DNA of 64,000 nt from Echria macrotheca (taxonomy: Eukaryota; Ascomycota; Sordariomycetes; Sordariales; Schizotheciaceae): contig MU839827.1 of NCBI GenBank assembly GCA_030411725.1, positions 4,595,027 to 4,659,026 of the forward strand. Direction: 5' to 3'. Below the pieces are notes generated by a model. It was given only the letters and a program-made list of their open reading frames with translations. It was not told the DNA's origin and ran no database searches. Made by a program: the position numbers and the translations under genes. Below are positions 1 to 9,418 of this stretch, piece by piece (position 1 is the stretch's first letter; each line of letters opens with the position of its first letter).

Positions 1-93
1 AAAGCTAGACCCGCCGTGCGACACCATCTTGGAACTGGTAGCCTCGAGGCCGAGCGCCTCGAGAATAGCAGGGTCAACATTTGGCAGCATCAT
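1..93 (-). CDS. N-terminus of a probable fructosamine/ketosamine-3-kinase (partial)
   Basis: Reading the minus strand from the ATG at 93 to the window edge gives 31 open codons with no stop. They contain NVDPAILEALGLE, then SHGGSSF. This resembles the start of fungal fructosamine kinase family proteins (protein-ribulosamine 3-kinase type), where an Asp-Pro-x-Ile-x-x-Ala-Leu segment precedes a Ser-His-Gly-Gly-Ser loop near the ATP site. Such enzymes phosphorylate sugar adducts on lysines, which then decompose, so they repair glycated protein in the cytosol. Two ATGs stand in tandem (93 and 90) and either could start translation. The gene is divergent from the Zn2Cys6 regulator at 722, with about 630 bp between them. 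Only the first 31 residues are visible, so the family call rests on a short match. The rest of the gene lies outside the window. Confidence 0.55.
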   Translation of the reverse strand, partial: MMLPNVDPAILEALGLEATSSKMVSHGGSSF

Positions 94-721
94 GATGCGT
101 TGAAGTGACGGTCCAGACCTGAGCTTGGCGGTTGATGTTGAACCTCGGTAGATATCCTTTGCGGCGGACGACAGTTGGGGTGGTGCGGGGTCCCATCTTG
201 ACGTCAATCTGGATGTGCTGCTTCGAGCATCGCTCCTGCCGAGGCCATGCGCAAGTCTGCAGCCGAAGCATAGGGACCTTCATCCAATTTTTGGGTTGTG
301 TAAATTGTCGAAGGCATCTCGTAGGGAGACACGGAGGCACTCCGAAAATCCACAGTGCTGATGGATGGAATGCTTGGCCTAGTATCCGTACGCTGTACAG
401 TAAACCTTTCCGTTGCTCGCCTCTGCGTTTCGACCCTGGGGATAGACTGGCACCACGAATCCCGGGACGGGTGGGAGGATCGACAAACGTGCAGGCCGAG
501 CGCGACCTTCCCTGGTTTGGGAAGAACGTTGTGATGTTTGATGATGCGTCACTCAACCCCTGCTCCTCAGGGGCCGAACCCCGCAGTGGCCTTCTGGGGA
601 GCCCAAAACCAGAGAACCATGTCTCCGGGGACAGCGGCTTTGGCCTCCTTCAACACCGAAGCAGCGGATTGCCAACAGGACGCTCACAATCTCCAGTCAT
701 ACATGCATCATCGGATCCAAC
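94..721. other. Divergent intergenic region, no gene seen
   Basis: This stretch separates the minus-strand kinase start from the plus-strand regulator start. Long reading frames cross it on both strands, but their translations show no family motif. The long plus-strand frame from 132 runs into the regulator only because intron 1 of that gene happens to be open. It presumably holds both promoters and 5' leaders. Confidence 0.5.
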
Positions 722-2727
722 ATGGTCTACGGCGGGCGGCCGTCAAGGGGCTGCCGGACGTGCCGCACTCGTCGGATCAAGGTGTGTCAATTGGGCCGTT
801 CCCAGCTGTGTCGTCTCCCGTGTTCGCGAATCGCGGTCGCGTTGTGACCATCGAGGTGTCTTGATTGCTGACGCTCTATCCAACCAGTGCGATGAGGGAA
901 AGCCGACGTGCAAGCAGTGCGCAAAGTCCAAGAGAGAATGCGGTGGCTATCGCTCCGAGTTCGAGATCGTGCATCGCGACCAGACGCGGTCAACGGTGCG
1001 CCGGATGCGCAGAGCCCTCGACGTACAACATTCACCCGTTACCCCGACCATCGTCTTCGTTCACGAACAACCCCAGCTGCCGAGTCCCCGACCTTCCCCT
1101 CCCCGACACGAGCCGCAGCAACGGCGGCTACCGACTAGTAGTACCCCGAGTCCACCGCCCGTCTTGGCAGTACCCGTTGCCCAGCGGGCCGCTTGCTATT
1201 TCGCTTCCAACTTCATTTTGATGCCCTTGGGCCAAATACAGCATGGATATATGGAATATCTTCTCCCGCTCATCGAGTCAGCTCCGCCTGACAGCGCCCT
1301 CAGTCATGCTTTCAATGCTTGCGCATTCGCATCACTGGGCAACAGGGTCAGGGCTGATAGCGTCGATTTTACCAGTCTTTCGCTAAAGCAGCACACGCTG
1401 GCCTTGGCGCGGACCCATGTTGCTCTTGGGGATGCGAAGACAGCCAGAACAGATGCCACGCTGGCTGCCATTCTGCTTCTTTCCATGTACGAGGTGAGTC
1501 GTTGGATGTTGATCCCAGTATTTCGCGGCAGACAAGGATGCTGATCCTCTTGGCTCAAAGGGTATCACAGCGATCAAGAGCACCCGGATGCTCGCTTGGC
1601 GATCCCATATTGACGGCGCTGTTGATATTGTGAAAGCCAGAGGGCGAGAGCAGATGTGTAGCACCAAGATCGGCGCCCATCTTTTCCACAGCGTCCGGCA
1701 ACAGTTGGTAAGTGTTTTTCTGGTCACGATGACGTGCTAGGGCTAACAATTCCAGATCTCGCGGACTCTGTCCGCCGGAGCTGCTCCCCCAGGAGGTGCA
1801 GATTGGTGGGCTGAGCCCGGCCCAGAATCGATTTTCGCCGCGTGCCACCGGTTTGCGCTTACAACTGGCGAAATCCGTGCCCGGACAACGGGCCTCTTGG
1901 CAAACTCCGGGCGGGATTCCAAGTCCATAGAGCAGATTGCGGGAATGGCCAGACGAATACACGAACTGGATCATGAGATTGCATCGTGGTTAATCTCTGT
2001 ACCATCAGAATACCGATTCCACACTATATGCTGGGTGGACCAGCAGCCTAACGATATGTTCAACAACATCGCCGAGGCCGAGGCTTTCCCGGGCCGTGTG
2101 GATGTCTACCCAGACTTTGTTACAGCTGGTGCTTGGAACGTGGCGCGGATATCTCGTCTCATACTTGCTTCCGTGGGAATCCGCATCGCAGCATGGCTCT
2201 GCTCTCCCATGGACTATCGTACGACTGCCGAGTATGCGACTTGGAAGCACATCTGCGAGGGGACCATTGCAGAGGTCATCTCCTCAGTGCCCTATCATCT
2301 TGGCTGGCACACGAAGCAAAGGGAGCTGTTCCAGAACAGCCCCAACTTGTCTGGTTTCGCCTGCGGGGAGCAAGAGCCATTCAAAGCTCTTCCGGCCTAC
2401 CTGTTGGTCTGGGCTCTCGCTTGCTTGAAAAACCATGACCTCACCCACGAGACGCAACGAGCGTGGGTCAAAGCAAGACTGAAGTTTATTGAAGAGCAAG
2501 TCGGAATCAAATATGCTCGCATTATCAACGAGGTAAGTCTCAGCCCGCTATCTCTGGCCTGTATGGGATGCTGACCGAGCCACGTCTAGGTTGATATCCG
2601 CTTTCCGTCCATGTTGATCCGGCAGGATGGACAGATGAGGGTCCCTGACGCCTTTCGGAATACTACGCTCCGGGTGCTTTCCAACCTATCCTCGACGTCA
2701 GAAGATCTGCCTCCAGTCACACGGTGA
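722..2727 (+). CDS. Zn2Cys6 fungal transcription factor
   Basis: Join 722-781, 888-1493, 1561-1707, 1756-2532, 2590-2727 gives 575 residues. The zinc binuclear cluster spans residues 11-38 with spacing C-X2-C-X6-C-X6-C-X2-C-X6-C. Intron 1 falls inside it, between Lys20 and Cys21, which fixes the start at 722 rather than in the longer frame that begins at 132. After the basic region and a Pro-rich linker the protein has the helical middle region typical of fungal-specific factors, with AWRSHIDGAVDIVKARG near residue 230. Introns are 106, 67, 48 and 57 bp, with donors gtgtgt, gtgagt, gtaagt and gtaagt. The family binds CGG-containing sites in the nucleus. The target pathway cannot be read from the sequence. 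The neighbours (MED18, guanine deaminase) do not suggest a metabolite cluster. Confidence 0.9.
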
Positions 2728-2973
2728 CACTGACTGCTTGCCGAACCCGGTAGGCGCAGGATAGTGGTTTGTGACCATTTCGCTTGCTGCTATACTACCT
2801 ACGTAGCAATCTTGGTGTACAGTTTGTCGCTGCTCGGCCAAAGCTCTCGCCCTGGGCCTGTTCAGATTCAGCTCTCAGCAGGCAAGCCGCTTCAGTATTA
2901 GTCGAGATGGTCAAGTAACGGATTGCTTGGGTTCTGGACAATATCATTGCAGTTGCCGCTGGTAGCTAGAGGT

Positions 2974-3855
2974 TCAGGGCCGCGGTTGCATGATTCGAGT
3001 ATCCTGCGCTCTGCGGTCAAAGACTCTGAAGTCAAAGATGCCGAAGAAGCGCTCCCGAACTTCCTTGAGCTGCGCCTGGACTTGCCGCATCCGCTCGGGG
3101 CTGTGGTCGCTATGGAGGCGAACGAAAAGGATCCACATAGGCGCCAGGGGCTGCCAGGAAGTCTGGTCCAGGATATGTTGAGGGTCGGCTGTAGTGATAT
3201 AGTAGAATTTTGTGAGTGTGTACTCAACATTCTTGAGCGACCAACTGTACGATTCCTCGATGGATTGGGATTTGGTGCTACGGCGGAATCAATATGTGTG
3301 GGACAGGACATTATAGTTAGCAGCGAACACATACCCAAACTTGCTATCAGCCAAGATCTTATTCAGTCTTCTGTCGGCGATCTCGATTGTCTTACGCTGT
3401 GTGATAAAGGCCGGGTACGACTGGGTCTGCGGGTCGGGCCAATCGTTCCATTTCAGAAGAGGTGGTTTATTGGCAGAAAGAGGCGGAGGAGGCATTCTAC
3501 AAATATCTCAGTACAAGTAGGCGCAGGAGAAGATTGAAGGAAGGGCCGTAATTGCCTACCCAGAGTTTGCACTTGCGACCTCGTTCGTGATGTTGACTCG
3601 CTCCTGGAGAATGTACGATTGCTTCGATAGGATCTGGTGCAGTTGCTCCCACCGTGAGGCATTTGGGCTCTTCTCTTTTGCCAATTCCTTGAATCTGTCC
3701 AGGCTATTGGGTTTGGGATCCTCGCGCTGCAGGTACCGGACCTTGGTGAATTGATGGCGCTCGCTCATCTCGGTCACGCCGCCCAACAGCGCGCGGGCTT
3801 TGGGCGCATCGGCGTCGGACACGGCGGCCGTGAGGTATACTTCGTATAGCACCAT
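2974..3855 (-). CDS. MED18: Mediator complex subunit 18
   Basis: Complement of 3560-3855, 3335-3496 and 2974-3277 gives 253 residues, the usual size for fungal MED18. It is a nuclear subunit of the Mediator head module that joins RNA polymerase II to activators. Family signatures cross both introns: LYEVYLTAAV at the start, WEQLHQILSKQSYILQ, then KWNDWPDPQ and TQRKTIEI. These are followed by SIEESYSWSLKNVEYTLTK, PLAPMWILFVRLHSD and the C-terminal FFGIFDFRVFDRRAQDTRI. Introns are 63 bp (3497-3559) and 57 bp (3278-3334). The C-terminal exon is not in the longest open frame of that region and was recovered by translating through the splice. The frame stays open upstream to an ATG at 4068, which would add 71 residues. 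I prefer the ATG at 3855 because the conserved beta-sheet domain starts there. The 3' end of the guanine deaminase gene lies about 350 bp from this start. Confidence 0.88.
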
Positions 3856-4202
3856 GTTGATATCTGCCTGGACGATGATTTTGGTTTCGGATAACTGGTT
3901 ACTGGTAGGCTGAATATGGCGGCACACCGCAGGTGTTTGCAATTGCGTTGAGGATGGTGGATCTTCGGCGGAAGTGCCATTTGATGTGAAAGACAAAGTC
4001 ACGTGCTTCCTGCAGGGGCCACTTCCAGCCATTGTGGAGCTTTCCTTCTCCACATCTTCATTGTCCACTATGGTAGGTTCGCGACGTCCTTACGAGTATT
4101 GTTGGGAACAGCGTGATTGCCAATTCTAATTTCTCACGTATTCCTTCCTTCTAAATTTTAGTTTTTTTGCATATCATCTATCCCCTCACACCACGTCGCC
4201 CT

Positions 4203-5588
4203 TCAACGGCCCGACTGTTGTCTCACCAGGCGACCGCGAACAAAAACCTGAAGAATGTTCCTGTCGTCGCCAGTCATGATGAACTTTTCAAACACTATTG
4301 GCAGCGTGTCCCGCTCGTCCACCATTGTCATGACTCCCTCGTCCTCCCCTCGTGTTCCAATCACCAACGCATCGAAGGATTTGCCCTGGCTGAAATTACC
4401 GATCTCGTGTCCGAGACAGCACACCTCTGCGCCACCCAGCGTCGCGAGGTAGAACACCTCTGGAATCGTCAGGCCCTTGTCTTTGCCCGCAGACAACATC
4501 TCTCGGGCGTTACTCGCAATAATGGCCTGTCGCATTGCATCCAATATGCTGCTGGAGAAACCGCCCCCACTGTCGGTTCCCAGTCCGACCTTGATGCCTC
4601 GCCGCAGGAAGTCCCGGATGGGGGCCGCCATGAAGCCACCTCCGACCGTCATATTGGATATCGGGCAGTGCGCAACGCCGCAACGCAACTCCTTCAGCCG
4701 CTGCATCTCATATTCGGTCATGTGGCAGCAATGCGCTAGGATGGATCGCTCACCGAGCAGGCCAAAGTGCTCGTATAGATCGACCTCGTTGCTGAATTGC
4801 GGGAAGAGACCCATCGTCGCCTGCATCTCCTGCTCAGCTTCGTTGAAGTGCGTCTGGATCGGCAAGTCCGGATTGCGCTTCGCGATTTCGCCCAGTCCCT
4901 GGAGGACCTCGGGATCGCACGAGATGGCGAAGCGCGGCGTCAGGACGTGTTTTACGAGGTTACCGGCCGGGTCGATTTTGCGGATGTGTGAGATGCAGTC
5001 TTCGGTGACTTGCAAACTCTCACCGATGCTTGCATCCCGATAGAAGTCAGGGGAGTTCCGGCTCATGTTGCACTTGCCCACAAACGCCCGCTGGCCCTTT
5101 TCGAGGCAAAGATCGGCCAGGATCTTGGTCGCCTCGCCGTGGAGGGATCCATAATACGAGGCCATGGTAATTCCTTGACGGAGGAACCCATCGACGCAGT
5201 TGGCGTAGATGCTCCGGGCATAGTCAGGGTCTCGGAATCGGGCCTCGTTTGGGAAGGTTACGGCATCCAGCCAGTCGAGTATGTGCATGCCTTGTCCAAG
5301 CCCGCGTTGGGCCCATTGAGGCGCATGGTTGTGTGTGTCGACGAAACCGGGAATCAGAAATTCGCCAGTTTCGAGGTGTTGAATTCTAACATTCTGTTCA
5401 GATGTGCCAAGTGTGGCGAGGATGCCTGGGATGCCAGTGGCGTCGACATTTTTCGTGAAAGAGACGATACGGCCATCACCATCGACGACGATAAGCGCCA
5501 ACGGGATAACTTCGAGTTTGGATGGCGAGAGGCTGTGAATGATTGGGCCATGAAAAGCTTTGAATCCGGTCATCGTGTCTGGATCCAT
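4203..5588 (-). CDS. Guanine deaminase
   Basis: A single exon of 461 residues if translation starts at 5588. It belongs to the amidohydrolase superfamily and would convert guanine to xanthine and ammonia in purine salvage or nitrogen scavenging, in the cytosol. Visible signatures are the zinc H-x-H motif in IPGFVDTHNHAPQWAQRG (His86 and His88), QTHFNEAEQE with the next His, HCCHMTEYE, and the metal-binding Asp in GLGTDSGGG. The frame remains open upstream to an ATG at 5783, but those 65 extra residues have no family character. ATGs at 5597, 5588 and 5573 are the realistic starts, just before FKAFHGPIIHSL. The length suits the family (about 450-480). There is no intron. It lies head-to-tail behind the tyrosinase gene, 434 bp away. 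Confidence 0.9.
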   Translation of the reverse strand: MDPDTMTGFKAFHGPIIHSLSPSKLEVIPLALIVVDGDGRIVSFTKNVDATGIPGILATLGTSEQNVRIQHLETGEFLIPGFVDTHNHAPQWAQRGLGQGMHILDWLDAVTFPNEARFRDPDYARSIYANCVDGFLRQGITMASYYGSLHGEATKILADLCLEKGQRAFVGKCNMSRNSPDFYRDASIGESLQVTEDCISHIRKIDPAGNLVKHVLTPRFAISCDPEVLQGLGEIAKRNPDLPIQTHFNEAEQEMQATMGLFPQFSNEVDLYEHFGLLGERSILAHCCHMTEYEMQRLKELRCGVAHCPISNMTVGGGFMAAPIRDFLRRGIKVGLGTDSGGGFSSSILDAMRQAIIASNAREMLSAGKDKGLTIPEVFYLATLGGAEVCCLGHEIGNFSQGKSFDALVIGTRGEDEGVMTMVDERDTLPIVFEKFIMTGDDRNILQVFVRGRLVRQQSGR

Positions 5589-6022
5589 GATAGCCATATT
5601 CAGAGACATTAACAACGTGTGAACTGGTGGCGTACCGGACGTTGAGATACGGTTTCCGCAGTCCGAAAGGAGCGGGGATTTGACGCATGAAGAAAGTGTC
5701 CAATCGTTAGAGGGCACCTTAGTCATTGTCTGTAGTGGCGGGTGGACACCGTCAATATGCGATTGGACGTCGATGGTTCTCAAGGTAACGACAGTGTTCC
5801 CAATCGTCGGGATACTTTTGCATCTGACATGGGCGAACCCTTCCTTACTTGGCCGCAGGAAACTTCTTCAGGGGCTTCATGTCAGCATCTGTGACACTGT
5901 CATCATCATAACTTGACGTCTATGAAGACTGTTCTATCTAGGTATTTAGGTGCAAGTCTATCCCATCGAGCTAGAGGAGGACCCAATGCACCTTCAACTT
6001 TGTTTTGAAAACCAGGACTTGG
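5589..6022. other. Intergenic, no gene seen
   Basis: This spacer lies between the guanine deaminase start and the tyrosinase stop, both on the minus strand, and should hold the deaminase promoter and the tyrosinase 3' end. The in-frame extension of the deaminase frame to 5783 lies here but looks non-coding. Confidence 0.4.
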
Positions 6023-7393
6023 TCACTCATAGACGTAACACAATGGCCCACCCGTCAATCCCACAGTTGACATGACCCGGGCAATGGTCAACGGGGCTGT
6101 GAGGATTCCTAGGTCGAGTAGGTCACCAATCGTGCCATTTTGACTGGGCGGAGTGTCATTAGGTGTGACGGTTCCGCCGATGGCCGTGGTCCGCGACTCT
6201 GGTGACTTGTAGTTCTGCCAGATCCACCATGTGCGGTCAATCTGCGCATGGTGGAGGTAGAAGGCCGGGTCACCTGGGCTCGCCCACAAGTCTCCTCCCG
6301 GATCTCCCCCGAATGTGAAGTGACCGGCCGCATGAACCTGTCCGTTCCCCATTTGTTTCATGTCAGTCAAACAACGGCTGAGCTCGATCGAAACTGCTGC
6401 CTGGATAACTAAGGTACCTAGAGGTAGCTCGTAGGATCCAGGCAGACGGAGAGTTGAGACTAACCCCGTAGAAGCCCCGAGCGAAATCACCCTGCATCAG
6501 GGTCTGGAACGCCGTGATGTTGTCGGTCAGCGTGATCAGGTCCCAACTGTCTCGGTCTGTCGTCCAATTAGAGCTGACCCAGGCACTGATATCACGCCGT
6601 AAGCAGCGGGGATTGTGCGCCAACGGGCTAGCTGCCGGCATGACGCCCGCCGCGTCGAGCGTGGGACCAATCGAGCCCAGGTTGACCGTCATGTTGGCGA
6701 ACGGGCCGGTGGCGACACAGCCTCCCCCCTGGCCTGGCGGGATGCAGTTGAGTCCCGTCGGCAGCCCATTGGTGCAGTTGTGAGGCGCAAAGGCGCCGTT
6801 GCCGCTCATGGAGGTTTCCGAGCCGTCGAAAATGGGCGAGTTCAATGGGTCGAAGGCGGATTTGCCCCAGTTCCAGTAGGGCTGGTGGCCTTGGTAGTTG
6901 CATTCTGCGCGCAGGGTCTGCTCGTAGACCCAGACGAAGAGGCGGTGCCAGGATAGGAAGTTGGCCGTGCCGTGGATTGAGAGGGTTTGATTGATGTGGA
7001 TGGCTACGAAGTCGTCGTATCTTGATTTGGCGCCAGGTGCATCCACGGCATCTAGTTGCGAGGGAAGAGACATCAGGCACTTGACGGCGTTGGTGTATGC
7101 TATTCTCTCGGCACCCGAGAGAGAGCCCCTACTCCGGCGATGTTTAGCAGGATTTTCAGTCACAGATTGCCACCAGCAATGAAAACAATTGCTTACCATT
7201 CTCGACGTCTTGCTGCGTTTTCAACGGTGCACGTCGTGGTAGTGGAGCTTGACTTCTGACTCGCATACTTGGTTAGGGATACTAGGGCGTCTCGGGCGAG
7301 AGAATCGGTTTTCTCCGTTGATGCTGGCTGATATGATGATGCCCATCCTATAAGACACAGAGTTATAAAACTTAGGCATATATGAAGATGCAT
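6023..7393 (-). CDS. Secreted short tyrosinase / catechol oxidase
   Basis: Complement of 7197-7393, 6465-7128 and 6023-6337 gives 391 residues. This is a type-3 copper enzyme oxidising phenols or catechols to quinones. Residues 1-20 form a signal peptide (LHICLSFITLCLIGWASS), so it is probably secreted. The CuA region is VAIHINQTLSIHGTANFLSWHRLFVWVYEQ, read as overlapping His sites. The CuB region is VHAAGHFTFGGDPGG followed by DPAFYLHHAQIDRTWW. Intron 1 (7129-7196) joins RRREW to GSLSGAERIAY. Intron 2 (6338-6464, 127 bp) was chosen because it joins FYG directly to VHAAGH, as in relatives. A 64-bp alternative using the acceptor at ccag would insert about 20 residues. There is no C-terminal latency extension, so it resembles the short fungal polyphenol oxidases. 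Its neighbours give no cluster context. Confidence 0.87.
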
Positions 7394-9418
7394 CCTGACG
7401 TGCTTTCTCTGTGATAGGTACCGTCGGAGGAAGCTTACTGATGTTTTCTCCCCGGCAACCTGAGCCATCCAGAGGATACCAAAATCTCTGTTCCTATCGG
7501 ATATCACGCCTTTCTTCGAAGCTCCCTGTCGCGGGCTAGAACCCCGCAGGGTCTTTCGGTAGCCAGGCTAATTGTAGGAATATCGCCTTATTACCATCGC
7601 GGTACCCTGACACTAACAAACCCGGTAGCTAGATGTGCTGCATCCTTGTTAGTCGAGACATAACACGGGCCGGTCTAATATCTCGACAGCTTCAACCATC
7701 CAGACGAGAGATTACAGACCTATTCGTGCGTTGAGATGGAACCACTCTCACAGTGTCAGAACACCTAATCCATCCTGACATACGGCCCGATAGTTACTGT
7801 GTTGTCCAAGCATGGGTCCGACTTCTAGAGTTTCCCGTGCCCCTTTGGGACAGCGGCGGCTCCGAGCGCCAGCGCGGCTGCATGACGCGTGGAACCAAGA
7901 ACGAAGGAAAAACGAGCCCAAGTAAAAGCCGTTGATCCAGTACCCGACAGAGGGATCGCATGTCAGCTCGCAGCCGTCTCACCCACCCACCCACCACACC
8001 CCTTCATCTTCCATTACTGACCGCTAGCCTAAAAAATCACGGCAAACAACTAATAGATTTTCCTCGTCTAAGTAATGCTGGCCGCGTGTAACCATGAGGT
8101 AAGCACTTGTTACCTCCCTATTTTTTGCTTCTGCTTTTTGCCTTGTTGTGTGGTAAGGCAGATATTAGGTGTCCTAGTGTATGACTGTTGGTTCTGCATT
8201 CCCAGGGGTACAACTGATCCCAACCATGCATGCACGCATGACATTCCCCAGTTTTTTTTCCTACTTTACCTCGGCACCTTTGAACCGATCGAACAACCAG
8301 ACCTTTTGTACCCCTGCGTTGGTAATCAACTTTTACGCTACGGGGAATAAAGTCCAAATCCTACTGTTGAAGAACGAAGAAGCGGGAGACGATGATACGT
8401 GGGGGCCGACAAGGCCGACAACGACATGGGAACTCCCAGTATTGCCAAGGTTTCTGATTCGATTCCTTCCGACACCGAGGCGGCTCAGGCGGCTTTGGGG
8501 GTTGCAAGGTCTTTTGTTTTAGTGGTAGGAAGAGGTGGCGATATAGAGCGGCGGGAGGATTGTATCATCGTTCGAGAACATTGCCGCTTGGTTGCACCGA
8601 TCGGCAGGGACAACAAATACGAACGCTGGACTAGTTCGATGCCAGTTCATATGGAAGTGTGGTGTGGGAAGTGTCAATTTGAAAGTTCCCTCGGTACGTG
8701 TTGCCGGCGTGGAACAGACAATCAATCAACCGATATCTGTGTAACCTACCGACCGCCCACGGAACACAAGACCGATGTCTGTGTAACAACCCATAGGGCT
8801 TGAATTATTAATCCACGAAATGTGGGATGTCCGGGTCTTACTGCCGCAGCGGTTCACGGTATCACCTCGTCAGCGCGGCTGCGGGTGGTAGCCACTATCT
8901 AGTTGAGATATAGATAAATGGTAATAATTCCAAGCTCCAGTTAAAATGGATATCAGCAGTATCGTCCATTGCCTGTCCGAATTGGGATTTGGCTTTCCCC
9001 GGTCCCGTTTTGCACGCCGGATGCTTAATCTGGTCCCATTTGTCCCTGCAGTGTCACCCTCCGTCTGACCATGTGCGTCATCTAGAAGCGACAGGCGCAC
9101 TGGCCGACAGAATCAGCACGTCCCTATCGGTGCTTTCGTGCTCATGTGACACTACAATCGCCGAGCGCTTGTAAGAGCTTCTATTTCTTCTATGAATATA
9201 TGCAGGGATAATGACTATGTGCTTTCCTGATTAAAATATGTATGTGCGATGACACGAGATCGAGCAGAGTTGGGGGTAAAACTTCCGGCTGTTGACCCCC
9301 ACCAACTGTTCCTTCAACATGAGCCGGAGTATTGGGTTCTTTTGCCCACCCGCGCCATCCCGCCCCTTTCGTGTTGGGGGCCGTTTTACCCGTCTTCACG
9401 ATGCCCCGTGACCACATC
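7394..9418. other. 2-kb intergenic region, no gene seen
   Basis: Several open frames of 60-135 codons exist on both strands, for example 8399-8803 on the plus strand, but none has a recognisable domain, signal peptide or consistent splice pattern. A short imperfect duplication (accgat-tctgtgtaac) occurs near 8740 and 8770. I see no RNA gene. Confidence 0.5.

Noticed and set aside
132..1544. Long plus-strand frame of 470 codons at the window start
   Set aside because: Its first 220 codons have no coding character, and it reads through intron 1 of the Zn2Cys6 gene. The zinc cluster is complete only with the spliced start at 722.
5010..5612. 200-codon plus-strand frame
   Set aside because: It lies antisense to the guanine deaminase coding region. 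It is a shadow frame with no domain.
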